From Bacteroidales bacterium (lineage in GTDB: Bacteria; Bacteroidota; Bacteroidia; Bacteroidales; UBA932): a stretch of DNA of 64,000 bases. A program made the translations under genes and the position numbers. The stretch's first letter is position 1; each line of letters starts with the position of its first letter. Location of the stretch: contig JAFQHE010000047.1 of NCBI GenBank assembly GCA_017398125.1, positions 1-64,000 of the forward strand. The letters run 5' to 3'. The notes beneath the pieces were generated by a model. That model searched no databases. It was not told the origin of the DNA and saw nothing but the letters and a program-made list of their open reading frames with translations. Below, one piece after another: positions 8,535 to 17,556 of this stretch.

Positions 8535-10436
8535 TTAGGCAAGTGCATCCATATTCTGCCTGTTGTAGATCTGCTTTCCTTCCGGAGTGTAGATGTACTC
8601 GAGACGCGCTGCGTAAACTTTCTCCACTTTATTGCGCACCATCTTCATTGTGCTGTTGATCATCTGGTTCTGCTCTGTAAACGGTTCTGCCAGAACAGCA
8701 AATGTTGCAGGGAGCCATCGGTGAGGGAACATGGTCTCAAATTCACCGCCTTTGCTGAATTGTGCAATATCTGCAGCAATCTTGTCAATAGCGGCCTTTT
8801 TGCCCTCTTCTGTATCCATAGAGATGCCCTTCTGCTTCAAATATGCCTTGAGTTTCTCCTTATTTGGGACAATAAGTGCAGATGTGTAGGCACTCTGGTT
8901 ATTGTAGAGCATTATCTGGTCAATGCTCATTGAGTGCTCAACCATTGCCTCCTCTATTCCCTCAGGACTGTATTTCTCTCCGTCACTTGCAATAAGAAGG
9001 CTCTTGAAACGGCCAAGAACATACAAAAGGCCATCCTTTCCCATATATCCCAAGTCTCCTGTATAGAGATAACCATCTTTTACAGTATCTTCTGTTGCCT
9101 CTGGATTTTTCCAGTAACCTGCCATCACATTCTCACCTTTTACCACAATCTCACCCTGCTCTCCTACAGGCAGCGCATTGCCATCTGAATCACATATCTT
9201 AAGATCGATAGGCTTTACAAGCACACCGCTTGAACCGAAACGGTATTTGCGCGGGCCGTTTGATGAGAGTACAGGCGTAGCCTCGCTCAATCCATAGCCC
9301 TGGAACATAGGCATTCCAATAGCACAGTAGAACTTCTGCAGATCTTTGTCAAGCAATGCTCCTCCGCCAATGAAGAACTTGAACTCCCCACCAAAGTTTT
9401 CACGCACCTTTGAGAAGAGGATCTTGTCAAAAAGAGCCACAAGAGGCTTCAGGAATATTCTCAAACCCTTTGGTTCGGTGTTGCCGTTTCCGTTGTAGAT
9501 TTGGGCCACATTTACTGCAAAATTGAAGAGTTTGACAATAGTCTCACCCTTGGCCTTTATACCGTTTTCAATATTCTTCTTGAAGGTCTTTGCCAATGCA
9601 GGCACACTCAATATGAAGTGCGGTTTTACCTCCTTTATGTTGATTGGAATATTCTTCAGGGTCTCCATACCGGTACGACCCACCTGTACTGTAGCCGCAG
9701 TTGCACCTCTCGACATCATTATATAGAAACCTACCACATGGGCAAAACAGTGGTCCAAAGGCAAAATGATAAGCGTTCTCCACGTCTGGTCTATATCAAC
9801 CAGAGTAAGAGCCTGCTCAACATTTGATGTATAGTTCCTATGGGTAAGAATCACGCCTTTGGGATCTGCTGTCGTTCCAGATGTATAGGTAATGGTTGCA
9901 TAATCGTCATTCTGGATTGACTCTCCTACAGATAGGAACTCCTCCATTGTATGGGTTGCCAGAAACTCCTTGCCCATTGCAATCACCTCCGAAATATGGC
10001 ACTCCTTCTCCTGGTAACTACTCTGCTCGTCAAAAACAATTACCTTCTCAACCAACGGCAACTTATCAATTATAAGGCGTATCTTCTTCAACTGCTGTCC
10101 CGACACCATAATGTACTTGACCTCTGCATGCACAAGGCGGAACAACAGGTCATTGCTCTCCTCCAACTTGATTGAGAGTGGAACATTTATGGCTCCCGCA
10201 TAGAACATTGAGAGTTCTCCAATAACCCACATGTTCCTTCCCTCAGACAAAAGGGCCATAGTGTCACCTTTCTTGACTCCAAGGGCCTGGAGACCGGCTC
10301 CCAAATGGTATACCTGCTCCTGAACCTGTTTATAAGTAGTAGGCTCAAATGCCTTACCTGTCTTTTCCAATAAAAATGTATTGTTCGGGTAGGTCCTGAC
10401 AGACTGCTCAAACAAATCAACCAATGTCTTTTTCAT
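8535..10436 (-). CDS. long-chain fatty acid--CoA ligase (AMP-forming)
   Basis: 633 residues. It is an adenylate-forming enzyme: the P-loop-like motif YTSGTTADPKGV lies at about 184-195, FQGYGLSEATPV in the middle, and YLYTGDLGYMGKDGLLYVLGR near the C-terminal hinge. The length and the N-terminus (LVDLFEQSV...) fit FadD-type long-chain acyl-CoA synthetases, which activate fatty acids at the cytoplasmic membrane for lipid synthesis or degradation. It is monocistronic: the upstream propeller gene ends 60 nt before its ATG. A 14-bp TetR-type palindrome lies about 50 nt upstream of the start and may control it. The exact chain-length preference cannot be read from the sequence. Confidence 0.92.
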   Translation of the reverse strand: MKKTLVDLFEQSVRTYPNNTFLLEKTGKAFEPTTYKQVQEQVYHLGAGLQALGVKKGDTMALLSEGRNMWVIGELSMFYAGAINVPLSIKLEESNDLLFRLVHAEVKYIMVSGQQLKKIRLIIDKLPLVEKVIVFDEQSSYQEKECHISEVIAMGKEFLATHTMEEFLSVGESIQNDDYATITYTSGTTADPKGVILTHRNYTSNVEQALTLVDIDQTWRTLIILPLDHCFAHVVGFYIMMSRGATAATVQVGRTGMETLKNIPINIKEVKPHFILSVPALAKTFKKNIENGIKAKGETIVKLFNFAVNVAQIYNGNGNTEPKGLRIFLKPLVALFDKILFSKVRENFGGEFKFFIGGGALLDKDLQKFYCAIGMPMFQGYGLSEATPVLSSNGPRKYRFGSSGVLVKPIDLKICDSDGNALPVGEQGEIVVKGENVMAGYWKNPEATEDTVKDGYLYTGDLGYMGKDGLLYVLGRFKSLLIASDGEKYSPEGIEEAMVEHSMSIDQIMLYNNQSAYTSALIVPNKEKLKAYLKQKGISMDTEEGKKAAIDKIAADIAQFSKGGEFETMFPHRWLPATFAVLAEPFTEQNQMINSTMKMVRNKVEKVYAARLEYIYTPEGKQIYNRQNMDALA

Positions 10437-10484
10437 ATCAAGTGTTTATTATTACTCTTTGAAAGCAACGAATTTATAAATAAA

Positions 10485-10498
10485 TGACCAAACGGTCA
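10485..10498. promoter_or_regulatory. TetR-type palindromic operator candidate
   Basis: TGACCAAACGGTCA is a 5-4-5 palindrome of the form TGACC-N4-GGTCA, used by several TetR-family repressors. It overlaps the stop codon of the propeller gene and lies about 50 nt upstream of the acyl-CoA synthetase ATG. No TetR gene is in the window. Confidence 0.4.
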
Positions 10499-11719
10499 AC
10501 ACCTTTTCAACGTAACAACCACCAAAACAGGATTACTCTCTTCTGTCAATTCTGCAGCTACCTCTTTCATTTTTGAAGAACTGCTTTTCTGCGCCATATC
10601 AATGAATTTGACAGCATCTATAAATTGATAAACTTTCCCATTCCTTGCAAACTGAGGAACAAATGGCGCACCATTATCCAAGTCGTTGACAAAGCCTAAG
10701 GTATTAAAGGTATTATTATACCTCAAAGCTTTAAACGTTTTTTCTTTTTTATCATACACCAACAGTCCAACTCTCGCGTTGTTATCACTATGAATTGGGT
10801 TGCATATAGCCTGAAACCTTTTCAAATCTGCATAATATTTCAGAATTAGAAAATTTTCAGTCTCCAAAATATTGTCCACACCTATACGAAAATCCTCTTC
10901 CTCCAAATATTTTCCATAACTCAAAACAAAAGCAGCAGTTTTATTAAGTTCATCATCCAAAAAGAAAAGCGTGTCAGCAGAGCCTTTGAACAACCTCAAA
11001 TGATTATCAAATAAATAAAGAGAAGATGGAGACAATACATTTATTTTACGCTCACCATATCCAGGTATTACAGTGCTCTGCCTATAAGTGGTTGTTCCTC
11101 CCAAATCCAAAGAGTCACAAATATTTCCGTAACGGTCTATAGTATACAGCACTTCTTTAGTTCCATACGGCCTCACAAATGCACTACCCAAGAATAAATA
11201 ACTTCCGTCAGCATTATATTTTGCACACCCCAAATAGATATTGCCCGACGAATTCTTAAGGTCTTTGAATTTTATACTTTTCAGATAGTTGTTATTTCCA
11301 TCATACACCACACACTCTGTATTTCCACATACACCTATCTCAACAGCACCATATTTATTCTTCTCTACAGAAAATTTTGTCAAAGTCTGATACTCTTTCG
11401 GGCCCCGTCCCTTATTTCCTATTTTTCTGACATACTTTCCATTTTCATCGAAAACAGATATATTGTCTGATTTATGGGCCGTTGCACAATAATAATTCCG
11501 GCCATCGGTGTCAAACAAATTTACCCAACCAAGAACAGTCTCAGACTTGGTTTCAAAAGGTATATATTCAATGGAAACAGCATATTCACTTAAGTTTATA
11601 TCATGGCCTTTTTCCAATACCTTCTGAACATCCAACTCAATAGGTTCATCCTTATTATCATCCAAACCAATAAAAAGGCCACTTAAATATAATAACCCGA
11701 CAATAAATATACTTTTCAT
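10496..11719 (-). CDS. six-bladed beta-propeller protein lacking the lipobox cysteine
   Basis: 407 residues from an ATG. It has the full family layout: NLSEYAVSIEYIPFET near residue 45, KGRGPKEYQ in the first blade, NDLDNGAPFVPQ, FIDAVKFIDMAQKSSSSK, and the terminal signature EVAAELTEESNPVLVVVTLK followed by two extra residues (RC). Unlike the other four copies, the signal peptide MKSIFIVGLLYLSGLFIGLDD has Leu (codon TTG) where the lipidated Cys should be. It is therefore probably secreted into the periplasm, or held by an uncleaved signal, rather than lipidated. Function is unknown. Confidence 0.85.
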   Translation of the reverse strand: MKSIFIVGLLYLSGLFIGLDDNKDEPIELDVQKVLEKGHDINLSEYAVSIEYIPFETKSETVLGWVNLFDTDGRNYYCATAHKSDNISVFDENGKYVRKIGNKGRGPKEYQTLTKFSVEKNKYGAVEIGVCGNTECVVYDGNNNYLKSIKFKDLKNSSGNIYLGCAKYNADGSYLFLGSAFVRPYGTKEVLYTIDRYGNICDSLDLGGTTTYRQSTVIPGYGERKINVLSPSSLYLFDNHLRLFKGSADTLFFLDDELNKTAAFVLSYGKYLEEEDFRIGVDNILETENFLILKYYADLKRFQAICNPIHSDNNARVGLLVYDKKEKTFKALRYNNTFNTLGFVNDLDNGAPFVPQFARNGKVYQFIDAVKFIDMAQKSSSSKMKEVAAELTEESNPVLVVVTLKRC

Positions 11720-11815
11720 AAATTCATTTTACATATTACTCAAAAAAATAAGGAATAACCTAAAATAATATTTCCGGTTTATTCCTTATTTTATCTCTTT
11801 ATCACAAGAACTCAA

Positions 11816-12070
11816 TTATGATAATGATTTATAATACCCACATTCCTCACAAACTATCAATGTTACGTGAAATACCTGCTGTGCCTCATCCTCATAATAA
11901 CCATAATATACCAAATCTGGATTACCACAAGATGGACATACTACAATAATATCACTTTGAGCAGAAACACAGGGAACAAAATCATTAGTTGTAACTGCAT
12001 TTAGCGATGTTGTAAAAAAGAGAAATGCACTAAACACACTTGCAAATAGAGCATTTCTCATTTTTCTCAT
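11816..12070 (-). CDS. small exported zinc-ribbon-like protein
   Basis: 84 residues if the first ATG (12070) after the ppiD stop is used; a second ATG at 12061 gives 81. The N-terminus is a signal peptide (NALFASVFSAFLFFTTSLNA). The mature part contains two cysteine knuckles, CPSCG and CEECG, about 30 residues apart, the pattern of a zinc ribbon. It begins 4 nt after the ppiD stop codon and is probably translated from the same mRNA. An exported zinc ribbon is unusual. No family is recognised. Confidence 0.65.
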   Translation of the reverse strand: MRKMRNALFASVFSAFLFFTTSLNAVTTNDFVPCVSAQSDIIVVCPSCGNPDLVYYGYYEDEAQQVFHVTLIVCEECGYYKSLS

Positions 12071-12074
12071 TTTT

Positions 12075-14162
12075 CTAGAAGAACTTATATCTCTGGTCAA
12101 CAACATCCGCAGCCTCCATCATGATAGCTGGCAACATACGGCTCATATAGTTGAACTCCTGAGTTTTTCTCAAACGTGCATCATCCTCTGTGTAGAAAGC
12201 GCCAACCTCTTTGCCTGTTACAACAAAGTAGTAAACACCAATCTCGCCAACTACCGGACCTGAAACCACACCCTCACTTGCAGAAGCAACAGCTCCAACA
12301 AACTTAGGATCCAACTGCTGGGTTGTAAGTGCTGAGAATGCAATGCCGGATTTGTTGCTTACTGTTGTTCCCAACTTCTCTGCAATGGCATTGATATCTG
12401 AAAGACCTGCAACAAGAGCTTTTGTCTCCTCTGCAATCTTCTGACCTTTCTTCTCAAATGACAAAAGCTGTTTGATCTGAGGTGTAACATCCTTAAGAGG
12501 AGCAATACCGCCCTCATGCTCTCCAGTTACTGCTACAACAAAGAAATATTTGTTGTCTACTGAAAGAATTGGAGAAACTGCGCCAACTTCATTCTCGTTT
12601 ACCCAACGTACAACCTCTCTTGCTTTCTCATAACTTGCAAAACCTTTTGCAGCAGGTGCAACTCTGATAGCAGGATAGTAAGTAAGGTTACCCTCTTTTA
12701 CAGCAGCACGGAATTTGTCAAGTTTACCCTCTGATTTTGTAGCCAAATCATTTGCTTTTGCATAGTAGTCAGCATAAGTCTGTTTGCCTGCAACTGTCTC
12801 TTTAACCAAAAGTGCGATCTGCATTTTTGAAACAGGTTTTGTTGTTTTGGTAACCTTTACAAGGTGTGTACCATATGCTGTCTTAAGCTTAAGGATCTCG
12901 CCAACTTTTGCACCTATAACAGGCTCAAGACCCGGAACAATGTAGGTTTGGGTCATCCATCCAAGATCACCTGCCTCAGCTACGTTAGGATTCTGGTCTG
13001 CTGAAAACTCTTTAGCTATCTGAACAAAGTCACCTTTCTTTGAAAGAACCTGAAGAAGGCTGTCTGCTTTCTTCTCATTGTCTCCCTGCAATAGGATATG
13101 TTTTACAAATACTGAATCTGGAAGATTCTTTACATCCATTACACGTGCTGCAATGAACATATTGTCATCCTGGAATGGAGGCAATACATCACCAGCCTTT
13201 GCCTTCTCTGCAAACTCAGCAACTGTAGCATTGATTGATGCCAACTCCTCCTGTTTGTAGAAATATGGATTGAATGGCTGGTCTGAGTTTCTTGCCAAGA
13301 AATTTTTCATATTCTCAGCTGATACGAACTCATCGTAAACTTTATTGATATTGCTTTGGGTAAGCTCTATATCCTGAACTGAAGGAACAACCTCATAAAC
13401 TACATACTCAATATCTTTGCTCTCCTGCTGTTCAAAATTCTTTGTGTGGTTGTCATAATAAGCTTTAATCTCCTGATTGCTTACAGTGATTGTTGAATCA
13501 ATACCAAAACCGAAAGGTTTTACTACAAAATCAACATTGTAAGTTGTATTGTTCTCAGCAACAGCTCTATTCAACTCAACCGGTGTAACAAATGTACTCT
13601 TCTCCAACATTGAAAAATATTTGGTAAGAAGCTGGTCCTTAACCATATTGTCCTCCAAATATTTCCAGTACATCTGCAACTGACCGCTCTGGTCCTGATG
13701 AATTGCCTGAACAAACTGAGCAAGTCTTGCTTTGTCAAATGCACCATTCTCATCCTGGAATGCAGCCTCACCTGCCAAAACTGGGGATATGTTTGCTCCC
13801 TGGCTCATATCAAACAACTCCTCATCACCCAAAGTTACACCAGCATTCTCTATAGCCGGAATAATAACTCTATTTGCAATCTCATCCTGCCATGCAGTAT
13901 TGTTGATCATATCCTGAGTCTGATCGTTGCTTGCACCGCCATTGGTAATTTGATAAATCTGGGTGAAGTAATCAACTTTTTTCTGATAATCCTGATAAGT
14001 TATTGACTCACCATTAATCTCACCAACATCATATTTTGATGAGAACATAGAAACTGTAGACTCCAATGTGCTTGGGTCAATAATGAACGATAATAACGCA
14101 ACCGCAATTATCACAGTGATAAATGCGCCCATTTTTACGCGTATCTTCTCTAAAACTGCCAT
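12075..14162 (-). CDS. ppiD: PpiD-like periplasmic peptidyl-prolyl isomerase (SurA-N domain)
   Basis: 695 residues. A single N-terminal membrane anchor (about 12-28) is followed by a SurA/PpiD N-terminal chaperone region (VGEINGESITYQDYQ) and a parvulin rotamase domain: SVFVKHILLQGDNEKKADSLL, then FAKEFSADQNP-type and AGDLGWMTQ motifs (about 345-445). A second, degenerate parvulin-like region follows. The family is anchored in the inner membrane and helps newly exported outer membrane proteins to fold. It ends the block coaX - outer membrane protein - repeat protein - lptC - CNNM - ppiD. The 96-nt gap before it is AT-rich and contains no clear terminator. Confidence 0.9.
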   Translation of the reverse strand: MAVLEKIRVKMGAFITVIIAVALLSFIIDPSTLESTVSMFSSKYDVGEINGESITYQDYQKKVDYFTQIYQITNGGASNDQTQDMINNTAWQDEIANRVIIPAIENAGVTLGDEELFDMSQGANISPVLAGEAAFQDENGAFDKARLAQFVQAIHQDQSGQLQMYWKYLEDNMVKDQLLTKYFSMLEKSTFVTPVELNRAVAENNTTYNVDFVVKPFGFGIDSTITVSNQEIKAYYDNHTKNFEQQESKDIEYVVYEVVPSVQDIELTQSNINKVYDEFVSAENMKNFLARNSDQPFNPYFYKQEELASINATVAEFAEKAKAGDVLPPFQDDNMFIAARVMDVKNLPDSVFVKHILLQGDNEKKADSLLQVLSKKGDFVQIAKEFSADQNPNVAEAGDLGWMTQTYIVPGLEPVIGAKVGEILKLKTAYGTHLVKVTKTTKPVSKMQIALLVKETVAGKQTYADYYAKANDLATKSEGKLDKFRAAVKEGNLTYYPAIRVAPAAKGFASYEKAREVVRWVNENEVGAVSPILSVDNKYFFVVAVTGEHEGGIAPLKDVTPQIKQLLSFEKKGQKIAEETKALVAGLSDINAIAEKLGTTVSNKSGIAFSALTTQQLDPKFVGAVASASEGVVSGPVVGEIGVYYFVVTGKEVGAFYTEDDARLRKTQEFNYMSRMLPAIMMEAADVVDQRYKFF

Positions 14163-14258
14163 TTTTATAACTTTTTAATAATTTTTCCACTTTTTTGGTT
14201 AGAAGCGCGAAGATAGTAATTTTATTGTTAATATCTTCTTTTTTATGTTAATATCTCC

Positions 14259-15524
14259 CTAATTTTTAAGGATTTTTAAAGTCACAGTCTCTATCCTGTT
14301 CTTAGTGGTTTTGAGAATAGTGAATGAAAAAGCTCCAAACTGTAAAATCTCCTTCTCCTTTGGAATACTCTCGTTAAAATAGATAATCAACCCTGCAAGA
14401 GTCTCATATTCATCAGATTCTGGCAAATCAAGATCATATTTCTTGTTCAACTCCTTAACTTCAAGCCTTGCTGAGAATATAAATTCATTTCCCGACAGCC
14501 TTTTCTCTATAAATTCCTCCTTGTCAAGTTCATCACTGATGTCGCCAAAAATCTCCTCTATAATATCCTCCAATGTGACAATTCCCGCAGTACCTCCGTA
14601 CTCGTCTTTTACCACCACTATTGATTTCCTGTTTTTTGTAAGGAACGCCAGAAGAGTTTGGGCACTCACCTGCTCTGAAAAATAGTTTACAGGCCTGAGC
14701 AGATCCTCAACTGTAGCATTCTGCTGTTTGAAAAGATCCTTGGAGTGTACATAGCCTATAATGTTGTCTATATTGTCTCTATAGACCATAATTCTTGAAT
14801 AACCCGACTCTATAAAAAGCTTGAGAAGCTCCTCCTTTGAGTCACAAATCTCAATTGCCTCTATCTCAGTACGGGGTATCATGCACTCCTTCAACTTTAC
14901 ATTGGAAAAATTGAGTGCATTCTGGAAAATCATCATCTCATTGCTGTGTTCATTCTCCTCCTCTTGGGAATTTGACACCTCATTGGAGAGATGTATAAGG
15001 TCACTTTTGTCAAAAATGGCCCTGTTAACCCTTGAAACATCCTTGAATCCCACAAGTTTGATAATGCCCAAAGAGAGCTTGCTTGTAAGAGCTGTAAGCG
15101 GATACAGCAGCCAGTAAAAAAAGAGTATTACCAAATAGAGAGCAGAGAATACGCCATTAGGGTTAAGTCTGCTCAATGCTTTTGGAAGGAACTCTGCAGT
15201 TATAAGCACAACAAGCGTAGCAACTATGGTCTCCACCGCCAAAATACCACCAAGGCTCTCTGTTATATACCTTTCAATGAGCGGATCCAATATATTAGCC
15301 ATAGCGACACCATAAATTACAAGAGCCACATTATTGCCCATCAGAAGACTCGATATGAGTTCATCAGGATCTTCCATGAATCTGGCCATAGCCACAGCAT
15401 ATCTCCTTCCCTGCTTTTTATCAAGTTCAACCTTGAGTTTGTTGCAGGATAGGAATGCAATTTCATACGCCGAGAATATTGCTGAAAAGACCAGTGCCAG
15501 CAATGTAATTATAATGTCTCCCAT
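14259..15524 (-). CDS. CNNM/CorC-type transporter with CBS pair and CorC_HlyC domain
   Basis: 421 residues. An N-terminal CNNM membrane domain has about four hydrophobic segments (FSAYEIAFLSCNKLKVELDK is the family start motif). Two CBS domains follow (about 205-330, with MIPRTEIEAI and VVKDEYGGTAGIVTLEDIIEEIFGDI). The C-terminus is a CorC_HlyC domain (about 345-421, ESDEYETLAGLIIY). Members of the family are linked to magnesium or other cation export. It starts directly after the lptC stop codon, so the two are translationally close. It is a paralogue of gldE at 61 kb, which lacks the last domain. Confidence 0.9.
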   Translation of the reverse strand: MGDIIITLLALVFSAIFSAYEIAFLSCNKLKVELDKKQGRRYAVAMARFMEDPDELISSLLMGNNVALVIYGVAMANILDPLIERYITESLGGILAVETIVATLVVLITAEFLPKALSRLNPNGVFSALYLVILFFYWLLYPLTALTSKLSLGIIKLVGFKDVSRVNRAIFDKSDLIHLSNEVSNSQEEENEHSNEMMIFQNALNFSNVKLKECMIPRTEIEAIEICDSKEELLKLFIESGYSRIMVYRDNIDNIIGYVHSKDLFKQQNATVEDLLRPVNYFSEQVSAQTLLAFLTKNRKSIVVVKDEYGGTAGIVTLEDIIEEIFGDISDELDKEEFIEKRLSGNEFIFSARLEVKELNKKYDLDLPESDEYETLAGLIIYFNESIPKEKEILQFGAFSFTILKTTKNRIETVTLKILKN

Positions 15525-16202
15525 TTACTCCTTCTCCGTTATCAGCAATTTGTTCCTTACTTGTTCCCTTTTCTGCACAGGTCCTATGAAATTTACGGAA
15601 TCAATATATTTTGTTGATGTAGAATCATTTATGATTCCATAACTGTCAAAAGGTTTCAATATTTGAGCATTTCGTGCCATCTCATCACTATGCATGCCAT
15701 ACCCCTGCATAAAACCCTGCGGTGAGAACATCTTAACAAGCCTGTGGGTAAATATACGCTTGGTCTCCCTATCCCAGTAAAGGGTATCAGTCTCCATCCT
15801 CTCACCTTTAATGAAGTTTTTTATGACCACATTTCCGTATGCCTCCCACTTCTCGTCATTTTTTGTTGTTGTATGCTTGGCAACCTCCGAGTGAATATGC
15901 GTCTCGAGCAGCCCCTCATTATTGTATGCATATACATCAAAACCTTCGGGAAAAAGTTCATATGAAATCTTTGTAGAGTCATTCTGGAAACGCTGCATCA
16001 GTTTTGCCTCCATTCTCATCTGAAGAATTCCATTGTTTGTCTGAACTGCATACATATCATTGACAGTCTGGCGTGGAATTGCATTCACATCAACGATTTC
16101 ACCTACAACTGTCTTGTTACCGCAAGATACAACAATGGTAGCAATCACATATGCAATTGCTACCAAAGATATATTTTTTATGTTAGGACTCTTCCTGAAC
16201 AT
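15525..16202 (-). CDS. lptC: LPS export protein LptC
   Basis: 225 residues. A hydrophobic N-terminus ends in VVSCG, a lipobox-like site. The beta-jellyroll of the LptC/OstA family follows: LFPEGFDVYAYNNEGLLETHIHSEVA, then KWEAYGNVVIKNFIKGERMETDTLYWDRETKRIFTH written in part. This protein takes lipopolysaccharide from the LptBFG transporter and passes it along the periplasmic Lpt bridge. It lies between the repeat protein gene (2 nt upstream) and the CNNM gene (no gap), the usual order in Bacteroidales. Confidence 0.9.
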   Translation of the reverse strand: MFRKSPNIKNISLVAIAYVIATIVVSCGNKTVVGEIVDVNAIPRQTVNDMYAVQTNNGILQMRMEAKLMQRFQNDSTKISYELFPEGFDVYAYNNEGLLETHIHSEVAKHTTTKNDEKWEAYGNVVIKNFIKGERMETDTLYWDRETKRIFTHRLVKMFSPQGFMQGYGMHSDEMARNAQILKPFDSYGIINDSTSTKYIDSVNFIGPVQKREQVRNKLLITEKE

Positions 16203-16203
16203 A

Positions 16204-17520
16204 CTATTTTGTAGTTCTTACTGTAGTAGTCGCGCTCATGCCGCTGCAAGATACACTGAATGAATTACCATCCTGCAAATCGTACATGAAGGCATCCTCT
16301 ACTGTAGGGAAATATACTCTACAGTTGCGGATAAGTTCATCAGCATCAGCTGCCAATGCTGAATCAGCATTTTTAGCTTTTTGCAAATAATCTGTAGCAA
16401 CCCAGAATTTAGCTCTTTGCTCCATCTCATTACCTGAGCATTTAACCTGATACCAGATTGTACCGATCAACAAGTTAGCTTTGCCTGCCAATGAAGCATC
16501 CTTCTCCATTGCCTCTTTAGCTGTTTTTACAGCTGCTGCAGACTGGTTCAACTTCTTGAACTGGAAAGTTGCCATCTCAAACATCATTGCAGCATCCTCA
16601 AGATCATCTGACTCTGGATTGTCAATAGCCTCCTGCAAATATTTCAAAGCCTCCTCATTCTGATCTTTGCTTGAATACAATCTGTAAAGAAGACGAGCTG
16701 AGTTGAATGATGGCTCCAACTCATGCATAGCCATTACAGATTTCAAGAACAACTCTGAATCAAGACACTCATTGTCTGACAAAAGTTTTGCAATATTCTT
16801 AACCAAAGCAAGATCCTTAGGGTTTGCATCGAAACGTGGAGTGAACACTGAGATAAGGTTGTCACAGTTAGCAACACCACTCAATACAAATGCATTCTCA
16901 AATGTACCACGTCTGCCTTTGTTGATCTCAGATGGATCAGCCTTATAAATCTCCTCCAAAATTGGAGACAACTCTGAATATGTATTCAAAACCTCCTCGT
17001 CTGTAGCTTTCTGAGACTCATACATAGCCTTGGCACGGTTCATCTGAAGCACCAACAAGTCCGGATTAACTGATTGTCCAGAAGCTTTGATAACCTCTGC
17101 AGTCTCCTCAAATACGGTTCTGTCATCTGCAGCAAAGTAGTTTGCCATATCCAAAACCTTGTTCTGTTTTGTTTTTAGAGCGTTTTTAGGGAAGTTTGCA
17201 ATTCTTGTGTCGTAAATCAACATCAAAGTATCAACCAACCCCTGTTTTGTAGCAGCATCAGCTTTACCAATCAGGTTTCTGTAGATTGTAGCACCGTGAA
17301 CAAAAATGTTCTGGCTTGCCTTAGGTGGACAATATTTGAATGCATTTCTCCACTCAACAGCAGCCTCTTTAAAATCTCCCTGTTTGTAGAAATCTCTGTA
17401 AAAATTCAATGAGTTTACACATTTTGCACTGTCCGGACCATATTTACCCTGTGCCATAGCACCGGTAACACCCATAAACATAGCAACTGCAAACAATAGT
17501 AAAGTGCGCATTTTTTTCAT
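16204..17520 (-). CDS. exported helical-repeat (TPR-like) protein
   Basis: 438 residues with a clear signal peptide (TLLLFAVAMFMGVTGAMAQ). The mature protein is a chain of helix pairs resembling tetratricopeptide repeats, for example NFYRDFYKQGDFKEAAVEWRN and RLYSSKDQNEEALKYLQEAI. The C-terminus carries a short non-helical tail (about 415-438). It is a conserved neighbour of coaX, lptC and ppiD in Bacteroidales and is presumably periplasmic, perhaps helping envelope assembly. Its exact role is not known. It is the middle gene of the block. Confidence 0.8.
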   Translation of the reverse strand: MKKMRTLLLFAVAMFMGVTGAMAQGKYGPDSAKCVNSLNFYRDFYKQGDFKEAAVEWRNAFKYCPPKASQNIFVHGATIYRNLIGKADAATKQGLVDTLMLIYDTRIANFPKNALKTKQNKVLDMANYFAADDRTVFEETAEVIKASGQSVNPDLLVLQMNRAKAMYESQKATDEEVLNTYSELSPILEEIYKADPSEINKGRRGTFENAFVLSGVANCDNLISVFTPRFDANPKDLALVKNIAKLLSDNECLDSELFLKSVMAMHELEPSFNSARLLYRLYSSKDQNEEALKYLQEAIDNPESDDLEDAAMMFEMATFQFKKLNQSAAAVKTAKEAMEKDASLAGKANLLIGTIWYQVKCSGNEMEQRAKFWVATDYLQKAKNADSALAADADELIRNCRVYFPTVEDAFMYDLQDGNSFSVSCSGMSATTTVRTTK

Positions 17521-17556
17521 AATAAGTATGTAATTATTAAGTTTTTTATTGTTTTC

